Positions 8,909 to 17,264 of a stretch of 37,358 bases of DNA are shown here, one piece after another. The DNA comes from Ardenticatenia bacterium (lineage in GTDB: Bacteria; Chloroflexota; Anaerolineae; 4572-78; NAK82), in assembly GCA_003130875.1 (NCBI GenBank), contig QEXY01000158.1, positions 1 through 37,358 on the forward strand, in the 5' to 3' direction. The stretch's first letter is position 1. Every line of letters starts with the position of its first letter. Under the pieces are notes generated by a model, which was not told the DNA's origin, made no database searches, and worked only from the letters and a program-made list of their open reading frames with translations. The translations under genes were made by a program, and so were the position numbers.

Positions 8909-10492
8909 TCACGCCTTGCTGGCGTCGTATGTCCAGTAGCCGTGTCCCATTGGGACGAAGCACGCATGACGCATGAGCTCCTGGAAAATCGGTCCGGGCG
9001 GGCAACGTCGCACCACGTTCACGGCGCTGTAAAGCGTCTTGGCATGCACCGTGCCCTGAGGATTGATTTTGATCAGTTCTAATGCTATTTGCCGCAGCAA
9101 TGGCAACAGAGGTTTGTTGCTCCGCGCATCCTCCCACAATGCGTCGACAGCAGCTGGATTATCCTCGCCCACAATCATCAACTCGTCATACTGACATGTG
9201 ATCAGCAGGCGCATGTTCTGGAAGGTCAACCGTCCTCCCTGCACCACCACGCTGCGCACCCATTCGCGTTTGGGGCGCACCGGGCGGTAGCTGATCTCAA
9301 GAGTGAGAGGAGAATCGGTGCGGTGTAAGGTGACATAAGCGCCGGTCACCAGCTGATGGCGTGCATACCAATCCGCCAGACCCCATACATAGTTGTGTTT
9401 GCCGACCACCCAACCGGAAATCCGTTCGCCGCTCTGTCTGTCCACAAAGGTGATGCGCACATATTCAGCATCCGGCTGGGGGAAGAAGGGCGCCGTTCGC
9501 GCCGTGATCGGCAGCGTGCCAGCTCGACGATGTGGCCAGCTGAGCACCAAGGTGACCTCATCACTTGTGATAGGAGGTACAGACAACACACGGTAATCGG
9601 TCGCTTCGTCATCGATCTCGACCAGCAGACGGCGCAGGTCATCGTCCAGTTGGTCAAGCTCGAACGATAGATCGGGTAACTCGAGGTGACGTGGCACCAG
9701 CTCGAGAGCCTGGGGCATCATCCGGCGCAGATACCACAGGACCTGCCCACGCGGGCCGACATTGATGAAACGCTCGTCCGCTGCCAGCGCACAGTTCAAT
9801 GAAAACTCTTGTAAAGCAGGAGAGGTGGTCGATGGCAGATCCAAATCTTTCAACAGCGCAGATGCGGGCAGCGGCCGGCCATTATAATCGATCGCGGCTT
9901 CCGCGATGTTCAAATGCCCCTCAGTGATGGGCACCAGCAAGCCTTTCAGCAGCCACATATCCTGGAAGTGCGCGAAATCAGGATGGGCTTGCAGCGTCTC
10001 GAGCAGCTTGGGCACGATCCAGCTGTGGTGATGTGCGTACAGCTCCGCTGCCGAGATTTTTTCTTCCACATCCATTACACCACGACCATCACCGATGTTC
10101 AATGGATGGGTGTGAGAGAAATCGGCTGCAAACTCACGCACCCCATACGGTGACCCAAAGTCCACCTGGATCACTGAGAAGTTGCCGTGCCGGGGATGGT
10201 ATCCGACGCGCTGCCCGACCACCGTGCCACTGGCGTATTGGTAGCGCGGGAACACCAATCGATCGCCGATCTCATAGTGACCTCGCGGCTGATATACTGC
10301 GCCCCCTTCCAGCTCCATTTGCATCGCCAATTCCTCTTGTTCGAGGCGATGCTGGATCAGGGCGAGCGCCAGCTGCTCGGTAGTATGGGGTTGCACACTG
10401 TCCAACAACACTTTGAAGAGGTATTCGACGTCGTCAGGTTGGATAGTCAGCTCTTGCCAGTATTTTGCTGTTTGCGTTTTGTGCTGTACCAA
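8909..10492 (-). CDS. Uncharacterised 527-residue protein with helix-turn-helix-like ends
   Basis: Not recognised. Three parts can be seen: an N-terminal helical stretch (about 15-60, PDDVEYLFKVLLDSV then TTEQLALALIQHRLEQ); a beta-rich SH3-like segment (about 70-125, YEIGDRLVFPRYQYASGTVVG) that could bind nucleic acid or protein; and a long middle part rich in acidic and aromatic residues. The last 65 residues resemble a winged helix ending GHGYWTYD, as HARE-HTH-type domains do. There is no enzyme motif, signal peptide or membrane segment. The start is the rare TTG at 10492, supported by GGGAG nine bases upstream and by an in-frame TAG just before; no ATG or GTG is available in between. It heads a two-gene unit with its own promoter and palindromes. 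Confidence 0.75.
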   Translation of the reverse strand: MVQHKTQTAKYWQELTIQPDDVEYLFKVLLDSVQPHTTEQLALALIQHRLEQEELAMQMELEGGAVYQPRGHYEIGDRLVFPRYQYASGTVVGQRVGYHPRHGNFSVIQVDFGSPYGVREFAADFSHTHPLNIGDGRGVMDVEEKISAAELYAHHHSWIVPKLLETLQAHPDFAHFQDMWLLKGLLVPITEGHLNIAEAAIDYNGRPLPASALLKDLDLPSTTSPALQEFSLNCALAADERFINVGPRGQVLWYLRRMMPQALELVPRHLELPDLSFELDQLDDDLRRLLVEIDDEATDYRVLSVPPITSDEVTLVLSWPHRRAGTLPITARTAPFFPQPDAEYVRITFVDRQSGERISGWVVGKHNYVWGLADWYARHQLVTGAYVTLHRTDSPLTLEISYRPVRPKREWVRSVVVQGGRLTFQNMRLLITCQYDELMIVGEDNPAAVDALWEDARSNKPLLPLLRQIALELIKINPQGTVHAKTLYSAVNVVRRCPPGPIFQELMRHACFVPMGHGYWTYDASKA

Positions 10493-10556
10493 CGAAAACC
10501 GCTCCCGATTGACCAGATTGCCGCACTATCGCGTTCTTATCAAAGCCAAGTTACAT

Positions 10557-10585
10557 ATTTTAAGACAACAGAGTGATTCGGGCAA
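10557..10585 (-). promoter_or_regulatory. Promoter of the 527-residue gene unit
   Basis: Reading leftward: TTGCCC (10585-10580), a 17-base spacer and TAAAAT (10562-10557). Transcription should begin near 10550, giving a leader of about 58 nt before the TTG start at 10492. Confidence 0.65.
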
Positions 10586-10607
10586 ATTTGCCGCACATTA
10601 TAATGTG
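10581..10607. promoter_or_regulatory. Two adjacent perfect palindromes, likely operators
   Basis: GGCAAATTTGCC (10581-10592) is a perfect 12-bp palindrome covering most of the -35 element. CACATTATAATGTG (10594-10607) is a perfect 14-bp palindrome one base further upstream, and its centre reads TATAAT, so it could also hide a second -10 box. Two perfect dyads side by side at a promoter suggest binding sites for one or two dimeric regulators; the regulator is unknown. Confidence 0.6.
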
Positions 10608-10730
10608 GAATACAACCCAGTGACGTGATCTTCTCGTCGCACAAGCACTCAGCCCTCTTCCCACGTCAATGGTGTATGCTCTCATCCTCACATTGTTGGG
10701 ACTCCCAGCACTGTGCATCCCCCGACTTGC

Positions 10731-11780
10731 TCACAGCTTGCGCGACAACCATGCCAGTGCACTCAGCACGCCTGCGCTCAACACGCCGAGTGCTATCAGT
10801 TTGAAGCGCGGTGATGGACCGACCAGTGCCATGGCACCGAAAGCTGTGCATAACACATAATAGAGCACCACAATCTGACGCTGGCTCAGCCCCAGTTCAA
10901 GCAGGCGGTGATGGAGATGATCACGCCCTGATTGCGTCGCCGAAACGCCGCGCCGCCAACGCTGCACGATGATCCACGCGACATCCACAATCGGCACACC
11001 CAGCACCAACAGTGCCGTGGCGATGCGTGCCGGTGCCAATATGGAAAGGGTGGCTAATGCATAGCCCAACAGCATAGCTCCCGAAGTACCCATAAAGACG
11101 CGCGCCGGATGGAAGTTGAAAGGGAGGAATCCCAGGCAGGCACCCGCCAGCGCGGTGGGGAACAGGGCGATCTCTGCCTGGCCCAGATGAAAGGAATGGA
11201 TGGCAAACAGCACGGCCGCGATGCATCCGACGCCAGCCGCCAGCCCGTCCAGGCCGTCCAGCCAATTTACCGTGTTGATCATCCCCATCACCCAGAAGAG
11301 CGTGATCGCCACTACAAAGCCCCAGCCAACATAGGGCACCAGGTCGGGTATGATCACCAGCTGGCCAGTCAGCGGGTTGGTGAAACGCTCGATAAACACC
11401 GTGCCTGCCGTCGCCACCAGTGCCACCGCTGCCTGGGCGAGAAATTGAGGCCAGGCTGGCAGCTCGCGCCGGTCATCCCACAGGCCAAAGAGGAATGCAA
11501 TACCGCTGCCTGCCAGCACCGCGGACAAGCGGCGCATATCCTCTGGATTTGCCGGCGGCCAGAAGGTCAGGGCTACCCCTGTCCCGCAGAAAAAGGCTAT
11601 CAACAAAGCAATACCACCGCTGCGGGGTACCATCTTTTGGTGGATATGGCGGCCGCCGGGGCGGTCCACCAGCATCCACTGTCTCCCCACCCATATGCTT
11701 AACGGCACAGTCGCCAGCGCGACGAGTAAACTGACCCAGAAGACCACCAGAGGAGGCAACCAGGCGAAGTGAGCAAGCAT
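10731..11780 (-). CDS. WecA/TagO-like polyprenyl-phosphate sugar-1-phosphate transferase
   Basis: A 349-residue polytopic membrane protein (about 10-11 hydrophobic segments) of the MraY/WecA/TagO family. These enzymes move a sugar-1-phosphate from a UDP-sugar to undecaprenyl phosphate to start envelope polysaccharide synthesis. Visible motifs: D102-D103 in WDDRRELPAW, INTVNWLDGLDGLAAGV (169-184) and the late DHLHHRLLELG loop, which favours WecA/TagO over MraY. Unusually, the FMGDxGS loop reads FMGTSGA, with Thr232 where the family normally has its catalytic Asp; the other acidic motifs are intact. It is the last gene of the seven-gene leftward run, starting 11 bases after mutS2. The donor sugar cannot be read from sequence. 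Confidence 0.85.
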   Translation of the reverse strand: MLAHFAWLPPLVVFWVSLLVALATVPLSIWVGRQWMLVDRPGGRHIHQKMVPRSGGIALLIAFFCGTGVALTFWPPANPEDMRRLSAVLAGSGIAFLFGLWDDRRELPAWPQFLAQAAVALVATAGTVFIERFTNPLTGQLVIIPDLVPYVGWGFVVAITLFWVMGMINTVNWLDGLDGLAAGVGCIAAVLFAIHSFHLGQAEIALFPTALAGACLGFLPFNFHPARVFMGTSGAMLLGYALATLSILAPARIATALLVLGVPIVDVAWIIVQRWRRGVSATQSGRDHLHHRLLELGLSQRQIVVLYYVLCTAFGAMALVGPSPRFKLIALGVLSAGVLSALAWLSRKL

Positions 11781-11791
11781 CGTTCGCTGAC

Positions 11792-14200
11792 CTATTCCAC
11801 CGCCAGATAGACCACCGTGACCCCGTCGCCCCCCTCGCTCTCATCACCCGAGCGGAAGGAAGCGACCAGCGGATGTGCCTGCAGCGCTTCCCGCACGGCC
11901 CGACGCAGCACCCCGGTTCCCTTGCCGTGAATGATGCGCACCCATGGCACATTGGCGCGATAGCTCTCATCCAAATACCGTTCCAGTCGCGACAAGGCTT
12001 CCTCGCTGGTGCATCCGCGCAGATCCAACTCAATGGGCGACACGGTAGCCAGCTCGCTTAAGGGGCGTGGGGATGTGCTAGGCGATAGTACATTGGGTAT
12101 CTCGGCAACCGCTGTCTGCTTGTCCGCGGCACGCGTGCGCAACTCCACCTGATTGCGGCGCACTGTAGTGCGGAACCGACCGACCTGCACCTCCACGCGT
12201 CCTCGATGACTTTCAATCACTTCGCCCAGCGCCTGTAGTGGCTGCACCCAGACGATGTCACCCGGGTGTAATGGGCCACGGTATGACGCCGATGGAGGTG
12301 GTGATGCTGGCACTTCGGTTAGACGTGCTTCGAGGGCGTCCAGTACCTCAGCCGCATGGTGGAGTGCTTGTTCTTCCTCACTCACCTTGGTTTCCAACTG
12401 CCAGGGGGGAGGTTTGGGCAGTTGGGCACGCAGCGTTTGCAGCTCCTGACGCACTGCGGCAAGCTCCCGGCGTGCCTCGGCGCGTGCGGTGTTCAAGATG
12501 TCCCGCCGCTCAGCCTCGATGCGTGCCAGCCGCTGGCGCAATTCTTCGGACTGGGCTTCCAGGCGGAGGCGCAACGCCTCGGCTGCGGCACGTTCGCGCC
12601 GCGCTGCCTCTAAGGTGGCCTGAATGTCGTGCAACATAGTCTCCACCTGGCGCACATCTGGTGCGATCATCGCTTGCGCCGCCTCTACGATGCGCGCATC
12701 TAACCCGAGACGCCGCGCAATCGCAAATGCATTCGAGCGCCCTGGCAGGCCGATGCTGAGACGATAAGTGGGTGCCAGAGTTTCCGAGTCGAACTCGACG
12801 CTCGCGTTGGTCACCCCCGGTGTCTGATGGGCATACCATTTCAGCTCGGGATAATGGGTGGCCACAAACGTGGTGACGCCACGCTCGCGTAGATGTTCCA
12901 AGATGGCACGTGCCAGGGCAGAGCCCTCTAAAGGGTCGGTGCCGGCGCCCAGTTCATCCAGAATCACCAACGAGCGTCGGGTGCAATGCTCCAAGATGTG
13001 CACAATGTTGGTAAGATGTCCTGAAAAGGTGGAGAGCGATTGCTCAATCGACTGCTCATCACCGATGTCGGCATAGACGGCATCATAAAAGGGCAACTGC
13101 GAGCTTTCCGATGCCGGGATATGGAGGCCCGCTTGGGCCATACACACCAACAGGCCGATGGTTTTCAGCGTCACAGTCTTGCCACCGGTGTTAGGACCGG
13201 TGATCACCAGGATGAAAGTCTGAGGCTCCAAAGCGATATCGATGGGCACCACAGTGCGGGGATCGAGTAAGGGATGTCGGGCGCTTAGCAAGCGGAATGG
13301 AGGACGTGGATCTCCGTCCGCCCATTGTGCTGGCATCGCGTTCAGCTCTTCGGCATAGTGCGCTTTGGCTAATGCCAAGTCCAGCTCAGCCAATGCCTGC
13401 AGGGTTTCCTGAAGGGGTTCTGCCGCAGCCGCGACACGCTGGCTGAGACGCGCGAGAATGTGTTGTACTTCTTTTTCCTCTTCTATTTCCAATTGGCGCA
13501 GCTGATTGTTGAGCTCCACCGTTGCCATCGGCTCGATGAACAGGGTGGCGCCACTGGCGCTCTGGTCGTGGATGATGCCACGGATGCGGCCTTTAAACTC
13601 GGCGCGCAATGGGATGACATAGCGCCCTTGACGCTGGGTGATGAGAGGTTCCTGCAGATAAGCACTGTTCTCCGGGGCGTGCAGAATCTGTTCTAGGCGC
13701 GCGATCAGGCGCTGGCGCACCAGCTCCAGCTCGCGACGGATGTGTAACAGGGTAGGGCTGGCTTCATCCAGCACGCTCCCATTGGGGTGAATGCAACGCC
13801 CGATCTCCTGCACCAATTCGGGACATTCATGCAGGTGGGTTGCCAATTCAGCCAGCAAAGGGATGCGCTCAGCATAGGGGAGAATGCTGCGCTTCAATGT
13901 ATAGGCACTCAGCAGTGTTTGGCGCACATCCAGCAGCTCGACAGGCAGCAGAATGGCAGATAGAAGTGCCTGTTGGATGATGGGACGGATGTCGCGCGCA
14001 CCACCGACACTTAATGTGGGGCGCATACTGAGCAGCCATCGCGCTTCGCTTGTTTCCTGCTGCCGCCGACGTGCCTCAATCAGATTGTCAGAGGGTGTCA
14101 GCTCCAGGGCACGCTCACGCCCAGGCGCAAAACGGGTGTGACGTGCCAGACGCTCGAGCACCTTGGGAAACTCAAGGGTGGCGAGATGTTTGGGATCCAC
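11792..14200 (-). CDS. mutS2: MutS2 family ATPase/endonuclease with Smr domain
   Basis: An 802-residue MutS2, a normal length. MutS2 proteins bind branched DNA or collided ribosomes and act in recombination control or ribosome rescue; they do not take part in mismatch repair. The core has Walker A GPNTGGKT at 335-342, followed by the STFSGHL switch and the Walker B segment LVILDELGAGTDP. A long Arg/Glu/Ala-rich coiled coil (about 520-610) leads to a KOW-like beta segment (HPGDIVWVQPL) and the C-terminal Smr nuclease domain with ELDLRG and HGKGTGVLRRAV. The start codon is a GTG (GTG-GAT-CCC) 14 bases after the CvpA-like gene, which places it inside the operon. Confidence 0.95.
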   Translation of the reverse strand: MDPKHLATLEFPKVLERLARHTRFAPGRERALELTPSDNLIEARRRQQETSEARWLLSMRPTLSVGGARDIRPIIQQALLSAILLPVELLDVRQTLLSAYTLKRSILPYAERIPLLAELATHLHECPELVQEIGRCIHPNGSVLDEASPTLLHIRRELELVRQRLIARLEQILHAPENSAYLQEPLITQRQGRYVIPLRAEFKGRIRGIIHDQSASGATLFIEPMATVELNNQLRQLEIEEEKEVQHILARLSQRVAAAAEPLQETLQALAELDLALAKAHYAEELNAMPAQWADGDPRPPFRLLSARHPLLDPRTVVPIDIALEPQTFILVITGPNTGGKTVTLKTIGLLVCMAQAGLHIPASESSQLPFYDAVYADIGDEQSIEQSLSTFSGHLTNIVHILEHCTRRSLVILDELGAGTDPLEGSALARAILEHLRERGVTTFVATHYPELKWYAHQTPGVTNASVEFDSETLAPTYRLSIGLPGRSNAFAIARRLGLDARIVEAAQAMIAPDVRQVETMLHDIQATLEAARRERAAAEALRLRLEAQSEELRQRLARIEAERRDILNTARAEARRELAAVRQELQTLRAQLPKPPPWQLETKVSEEEQALHHAAEVLDALEARLTEVPASPPPSASYRGPLHPGDIVWVQPLQALGEVIESHRGRVEVQVGRFRTTVRRNQVELRTRAADKQTAVAEIPNVLSPSTSPRPLSELATVSPIELDLRGCTSEEALSRLERYLDESYRANVPWVRIIHGKGTGVLRRAVREALQAHPLVASFRSGDESEGGDGVTVVYLAVE

Positions 14201-14214
14201 CGCTCAGGGCACGC

Positions 14215-14844
14215 TCACGGCATCAAAATCTGAGAGAAGATGCTAGGAACCTCACCACCTGGCAGCCAGATGCGCACCGCCCGGTACAACAGGTGCAGCA
14301 CGATGTTGAACATGGGGAGGAGGGAAGAGGTGTGCAGCTGATCGCGCAAATTGGTGCTCAGCGCTCCCGTGGCGACCCCGGCACGTGTCAGAAATTGCAA
14401 CACGCCCAGAACCAAACTGAGCGCTGCCGCGGTGACCATCAAACCCACGACAAAGCCAACCAACGTGGTGAGCGGCCCAACCACTAAGCGTTGCACCCAG
14501 GTCTGCCAGCCTGCGTGCTTCAACTCGGCAAAAGAAACGTTCCCACGCCGACGACGCTCCTCTGGGGGAATATTCGCCACATGAACAAACAGGTTGGTAC
14601 CTCCGAAGACAATGAACAAGACGATGGTAAAGGCTAGAGCCTGGCTGCCGATTAGGGAGAACGCCGGCACCAAATCGAGGAAGAAATACCCCAGTGGCTG
14701 GTACGTCACGAGCGCGATGATAAGAGCAATGTATAAGCTGAAAATCCATATCAGCAGTCGCCCCATTCCTTGCAAGGCACCCCAAACAGCACCCAGTAGC
14801 AGGATCAGGATCAACAAGTAGTCGAAGGTGTTCAAAACGATCAT
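14215..14844 (-). CDS. CvpA-family membrane protein
   Basis: A 209-residue membrane protein with four main hydrophobic segments, at roughly 8-25, 30-50, 65-88 and 125-150. The opening NTFDYLLILILLLGAVWGALQGM and the GMGRLLIWIFSLY that follows match the CvpA (colicin V production) family, whose molecular role is still unclear. Between segments three and four lies a charged loop (IPPEERRRRG). The ATG at 14844 has GGAGG seven bases upstream; a GTG at 14850, overlapping the hutH stop, is less likely. CvpA-like genes often neighbour mutS2, as here, where mutS2 follows 14 bases after the stop. Confidence 0.82.
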   Translation of the reverse strand: MIVLNTFDYLLILILLLGAVWGALQGMGRLLIWIFSLYIALIIALVTYQPLGYFFLDLVPAFSLIGSQALAFTIVLFIVFGGTNLFVHVANIPPEERRRRGNVSFAELKHAGWQTWVQRLVVGPLTTLVGFVVGLMVTAAALSLVLGVLQFLTRAGVATGALSTNLRDQLHTSSLLPMFNIVLHLLYRAVRIWLPGGEVPSIFSQILMP

Positions 14845-14846
14845 CT

Positions 14847-16409
14847 TCACTCCTCCGCTACAGCCGCGGAGACGGCACGCACCAGCGTCCTCTCCGCGAT
14901 CAGGCGCCGCACGGCTTCAATATAGGGATACATCACGGCGTCGTGTTCCAAAAAAGGCACCTCCCGGCGCACCAGCTCATAAGCCGCGCGGGTGCCGCGC
15001 CCCAGGCGCGCTGCAGCACCCAGCTGGGCACGACGAAAGTCGATCCCCTGCGCGGCGGCGAAGAGCTCCAATGCCAAAATACGCTCCAGATTGTCGAGCA
15101 CCTGCCACACCTTGCGCGCAGCGGTACACCCCATACTGACGTGATCCTCGACATTGGCTGAAGTGGGGATAGTATCCACACTGGCAGGGTGGGCCAACAC
15201 TTTGTTCTCCGAGGCGAGTGCCGCTGCCGTGTACTGCACCAACATAAAGCCGGAATTGAGCCCTCCGTGCTTGACCAAGAAGGCGGGCAATACATGAGCG
15301 TTGCTCGCCTCGTCGGTCAGGCGGGCGATACGCCGTTCGGAGATGTTGCCCAGCTCGGTGAGTGCCATCGCTAGGTAATCCATAGCGATGGCGACGATCT
15401 CGCCGTGGAAATTACCGCCCGAGATGATGTCCACCGCTCCGTGCTCGTCGAAGAAAATGAGCGGGTTATCAGTGGCGGAATTGAGCTCGATATCCACCAC
15501 CCAGCGGGCGTAGGCAATGGCGTCGCGTGCGGCACCATGTACCTGCGGAATGCAACGCAGGGTGTAGGCATCCTGGACGTGCTGAGGATCATGATGGTGC
15601 ACAAAGTCACTGTCGGCGAGCAGACGCCGCAGATAGCATGCGCACTCCACCTGGCGGGGATGGGGACGTACCGCCTGGATGCGTTCATCAAAAGCACGCA
15701 GGGTGCCATCCAGCGCTTCTAGGCTGAGACAGCCGGCCACATCCGCGACTGCACTCAACATCTCGGCACGTTCCACTGCCAACGTGCCCAATGCACACAT
15801 CACCGCCGTGCCATTGGTGAGTGCCAGACCTTCTTTAGCAGCGAGCGTCGTTGGAGCCAGGCCAGCGCGTCTTAGCGCCTCATCGCCTGGGAGAACTTGC
15901 CCCTGGTATTCCGCCTCGCCATCGCCCAGCAGCACCAGCGCCATATGCGCCAGAGGAGCCAGGTCACCGCTGGCACCCAGCGATCCCTGACTGGGCACCA
16001 CTGGGTGCACACCCGCGTTGAGCATCGCCAACAGCAGCTGAAGCGTCTCCAGACGAATCCCGGAATACCCTTTCGCCAAGGTGTTGGCACGCACTAACAT
16101 CATCGCGCGCACCACCGCACGACTGAAGGGTTCGCCCACGCCCACGGCGTGGCTCATGAGAATATTGCGCTGCAGCTGCTCCACGTGTTCCGGCGGGATA
16201 ATGCGATCCTTAAAGGCACCAAAGCCGGTGGTGATGCCATAGGCAATCTCGCCCTGTTGCACCAATGCCGCGACCGCTTGCTCCGCACGTTGCACCCGTG
16301 CGATGGCGGCCGGGGCAAGGGCCACCTCGGGAGACCCCGGTGCCCCATATGCTACTGCCACTACCTGCTCAATGCTCAGCTCGTCCCCGTTGAGGAAAAT
16401 CGTCTCCAT
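14847..16409 (-). CDS. hutH: Histidine ammonia-lyase (aromatic amino acid lyase)
   Basis: A 520-residue lyase that removes ammonia from L-histidine to give urocanate. The electrophilic MIO group would form from A146-S147-G148 in GSLGASGDLAPLAH. The catalytic tyrosine is Y57 in YGITTGFGAF, and SGGNFHGEIVAIAMD is the expected active-site stretch. HAL, rather than phenylalanine or tyrosine lyase, is suggested by overall similarity; substrate specificity is inferred. No hutU, hutI or hutG lies in the window, so the gene stands alone, in the middle of a cell-envelope and DNA-maintenance run. It starts 6 bases after degV and its stop is 2 bases from the cvpA-like ATG, so co-transcription is nearly certain. 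Confidence 0.93.
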   Translation of the reverse strand: METIFLNGDELSIEQVVAVAYGAPGSPEVALAPAAIARVQRAEQAVAALVQQGEIAYGITTGFGAFKDRIIPPEHVEQLQRNILMSHAVGVGEPFSRAVVRAMMLVRANTLAKGYSGIRLETLQLLLAMLNAGVHPVVPSQGSLGASGDLAPLAHMALVLLGDGEAEYQGQVLPGDEALRRAGLAPTTLAAKEGLALTNGTAVMCALGTLAVERAEMLSAVADVAGCLSLEALDGTLRAFDERIQAVRPHPRQVECACYLRRLLADSDFVHHHDPQHVQDAYTLRCIPQVHGAARDAIAYARWVVDIELNSATDNPLIFFDEHGAVDIISGGNFHGEIVAIAMDYLAMALTELGNISERRIARLTDEASNAHVLPAFLVKHGGLNSGFMLVQYTAAALASENKVLAHPASVDTIPTSANVEDHVSMGCTAARKVWQVLDNLERILALELFAAAQGIDFRRAQLGAAARLGRGTRAAYELVRREVPFLEHDAVMYPYIEAVRRLIAERTLVRAVSAAVAEE

Positions 16410-16415
16410 ACCCTG

Positions 16416-17255
16416 CTACGCTTCTTCATACACCACCACCCCGGTGGCAGCTGGTCCGAGATGGCTTGCCAGGACCGGGTCGTACTGGATGATAGGAAAA
16501 GAGACAGAGGAGAAGGTGGCCTCGAGGCGTGCCAGGAGCATTTTGGTCTCCTGGTTCGGTGTGAGATGCCGTTGTAGGATGGCTGCCTGTTTCACATCGG
16601 AGAACTCGGCGACAAACTCGTAAAGCTTTTCCACCGCCTTTTCGTGTGTACGCACTTTTTCGAGCGCCATCAGGCGTCCGTCTTCGAGGAAGAGGATCGG
16701 TTTGATATTTAACAAAGAGCCCAGCAGAGCCTGGGACGCAGTCAAATATCGATTGCGCTGCAAGCTCTCCAGATCAGCGGTGTAGAAGACCATATAGAGG
16801 TGCGCGATGATCTTGCGCATCGCGCGCACAATTTCATCAAGACGGGCACCCTGGGCAGCCATACGCGCTGCATGCGTCGCCAGGATGCCTAACCCCAGCG
16901 AGCTGCTCAGCGAGTCGAGCACCACAATCTCGGCACGTCCCAGCACATTGCGGCTGGCGCGCTGCGCGTTTGCCAGCGCATGGCTCAGCTTGCCCGACAC
17001 GTGAATGGAAAGGATCTGATCCGTGCGGGCGCTCAATTGGGTGTATACGCGTTGGAATTGTTCCACCTCGGGCGGTAAGACGGATACCGAGGCATAGTCG
17101 CGTTCCAAGGCTTGAAAGAACTCCTCGCGCGTGATGTCTATCCCGTCGCGGTAACGCTTTTCTCCAATTTGAATAGTGAACGGCAGCACTGTGATGCCTG
17201 TTTTATTCCCCTCTATGTATGCCATGCTATCGGTGACAACAGCGACTCGCCCCAT
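16416..17255 (-). CDS. DegV family fatty-acid-binding protein (FakB-like)
   Basis: A 279-residue DegV-fold protein. In fatty acid kinase systems such proteins hold a fatty acid while FakA phosphorylates its carboxyl group. It opens with the family signature VAVVTDSMAY, continues with the ITVLPFTIQIGEKRYRDGIDI strand region, and carries SIHVSGKLSHALANAQ, which matches the acyl-binding SxxLSGT-type loop, here with Lys in place of the usual Thr. ILNIKPIL-type sequence appears as LLNIKPILFLEDG. It lies 9 bases downstream of the FakA homologue, the natural partner. Which fatty acid it binds cannot be told. It is complete and of normal length. Confidence 0.92.
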   Translation of the reverse strand: MGRVAVVTDSMAYIEGNKTGITVLPFTIQIGEKRYRDGIDITREEFFQALERDYASVSVLPPEVEQFQRVYTQLSARTDQILSIHVSGKLSHALANAQRASRNVLGRAEIVVLDSLSSSLGLGILATHAARMAAQGARLDEIVRAMRKIIAHLYMVFYTADLESLQRNRYLTASQALLGSLLNIKPILFLEDGRLMALEKVRTHEKAVEKLYEFVAEFSDVKQAAILQRHLTPNQETKMLLARLEATFSSVSFPIIQYDPVLASHLGPAATGVVVYEEA

Positions 17256-17264
17256 AGTATTTTG

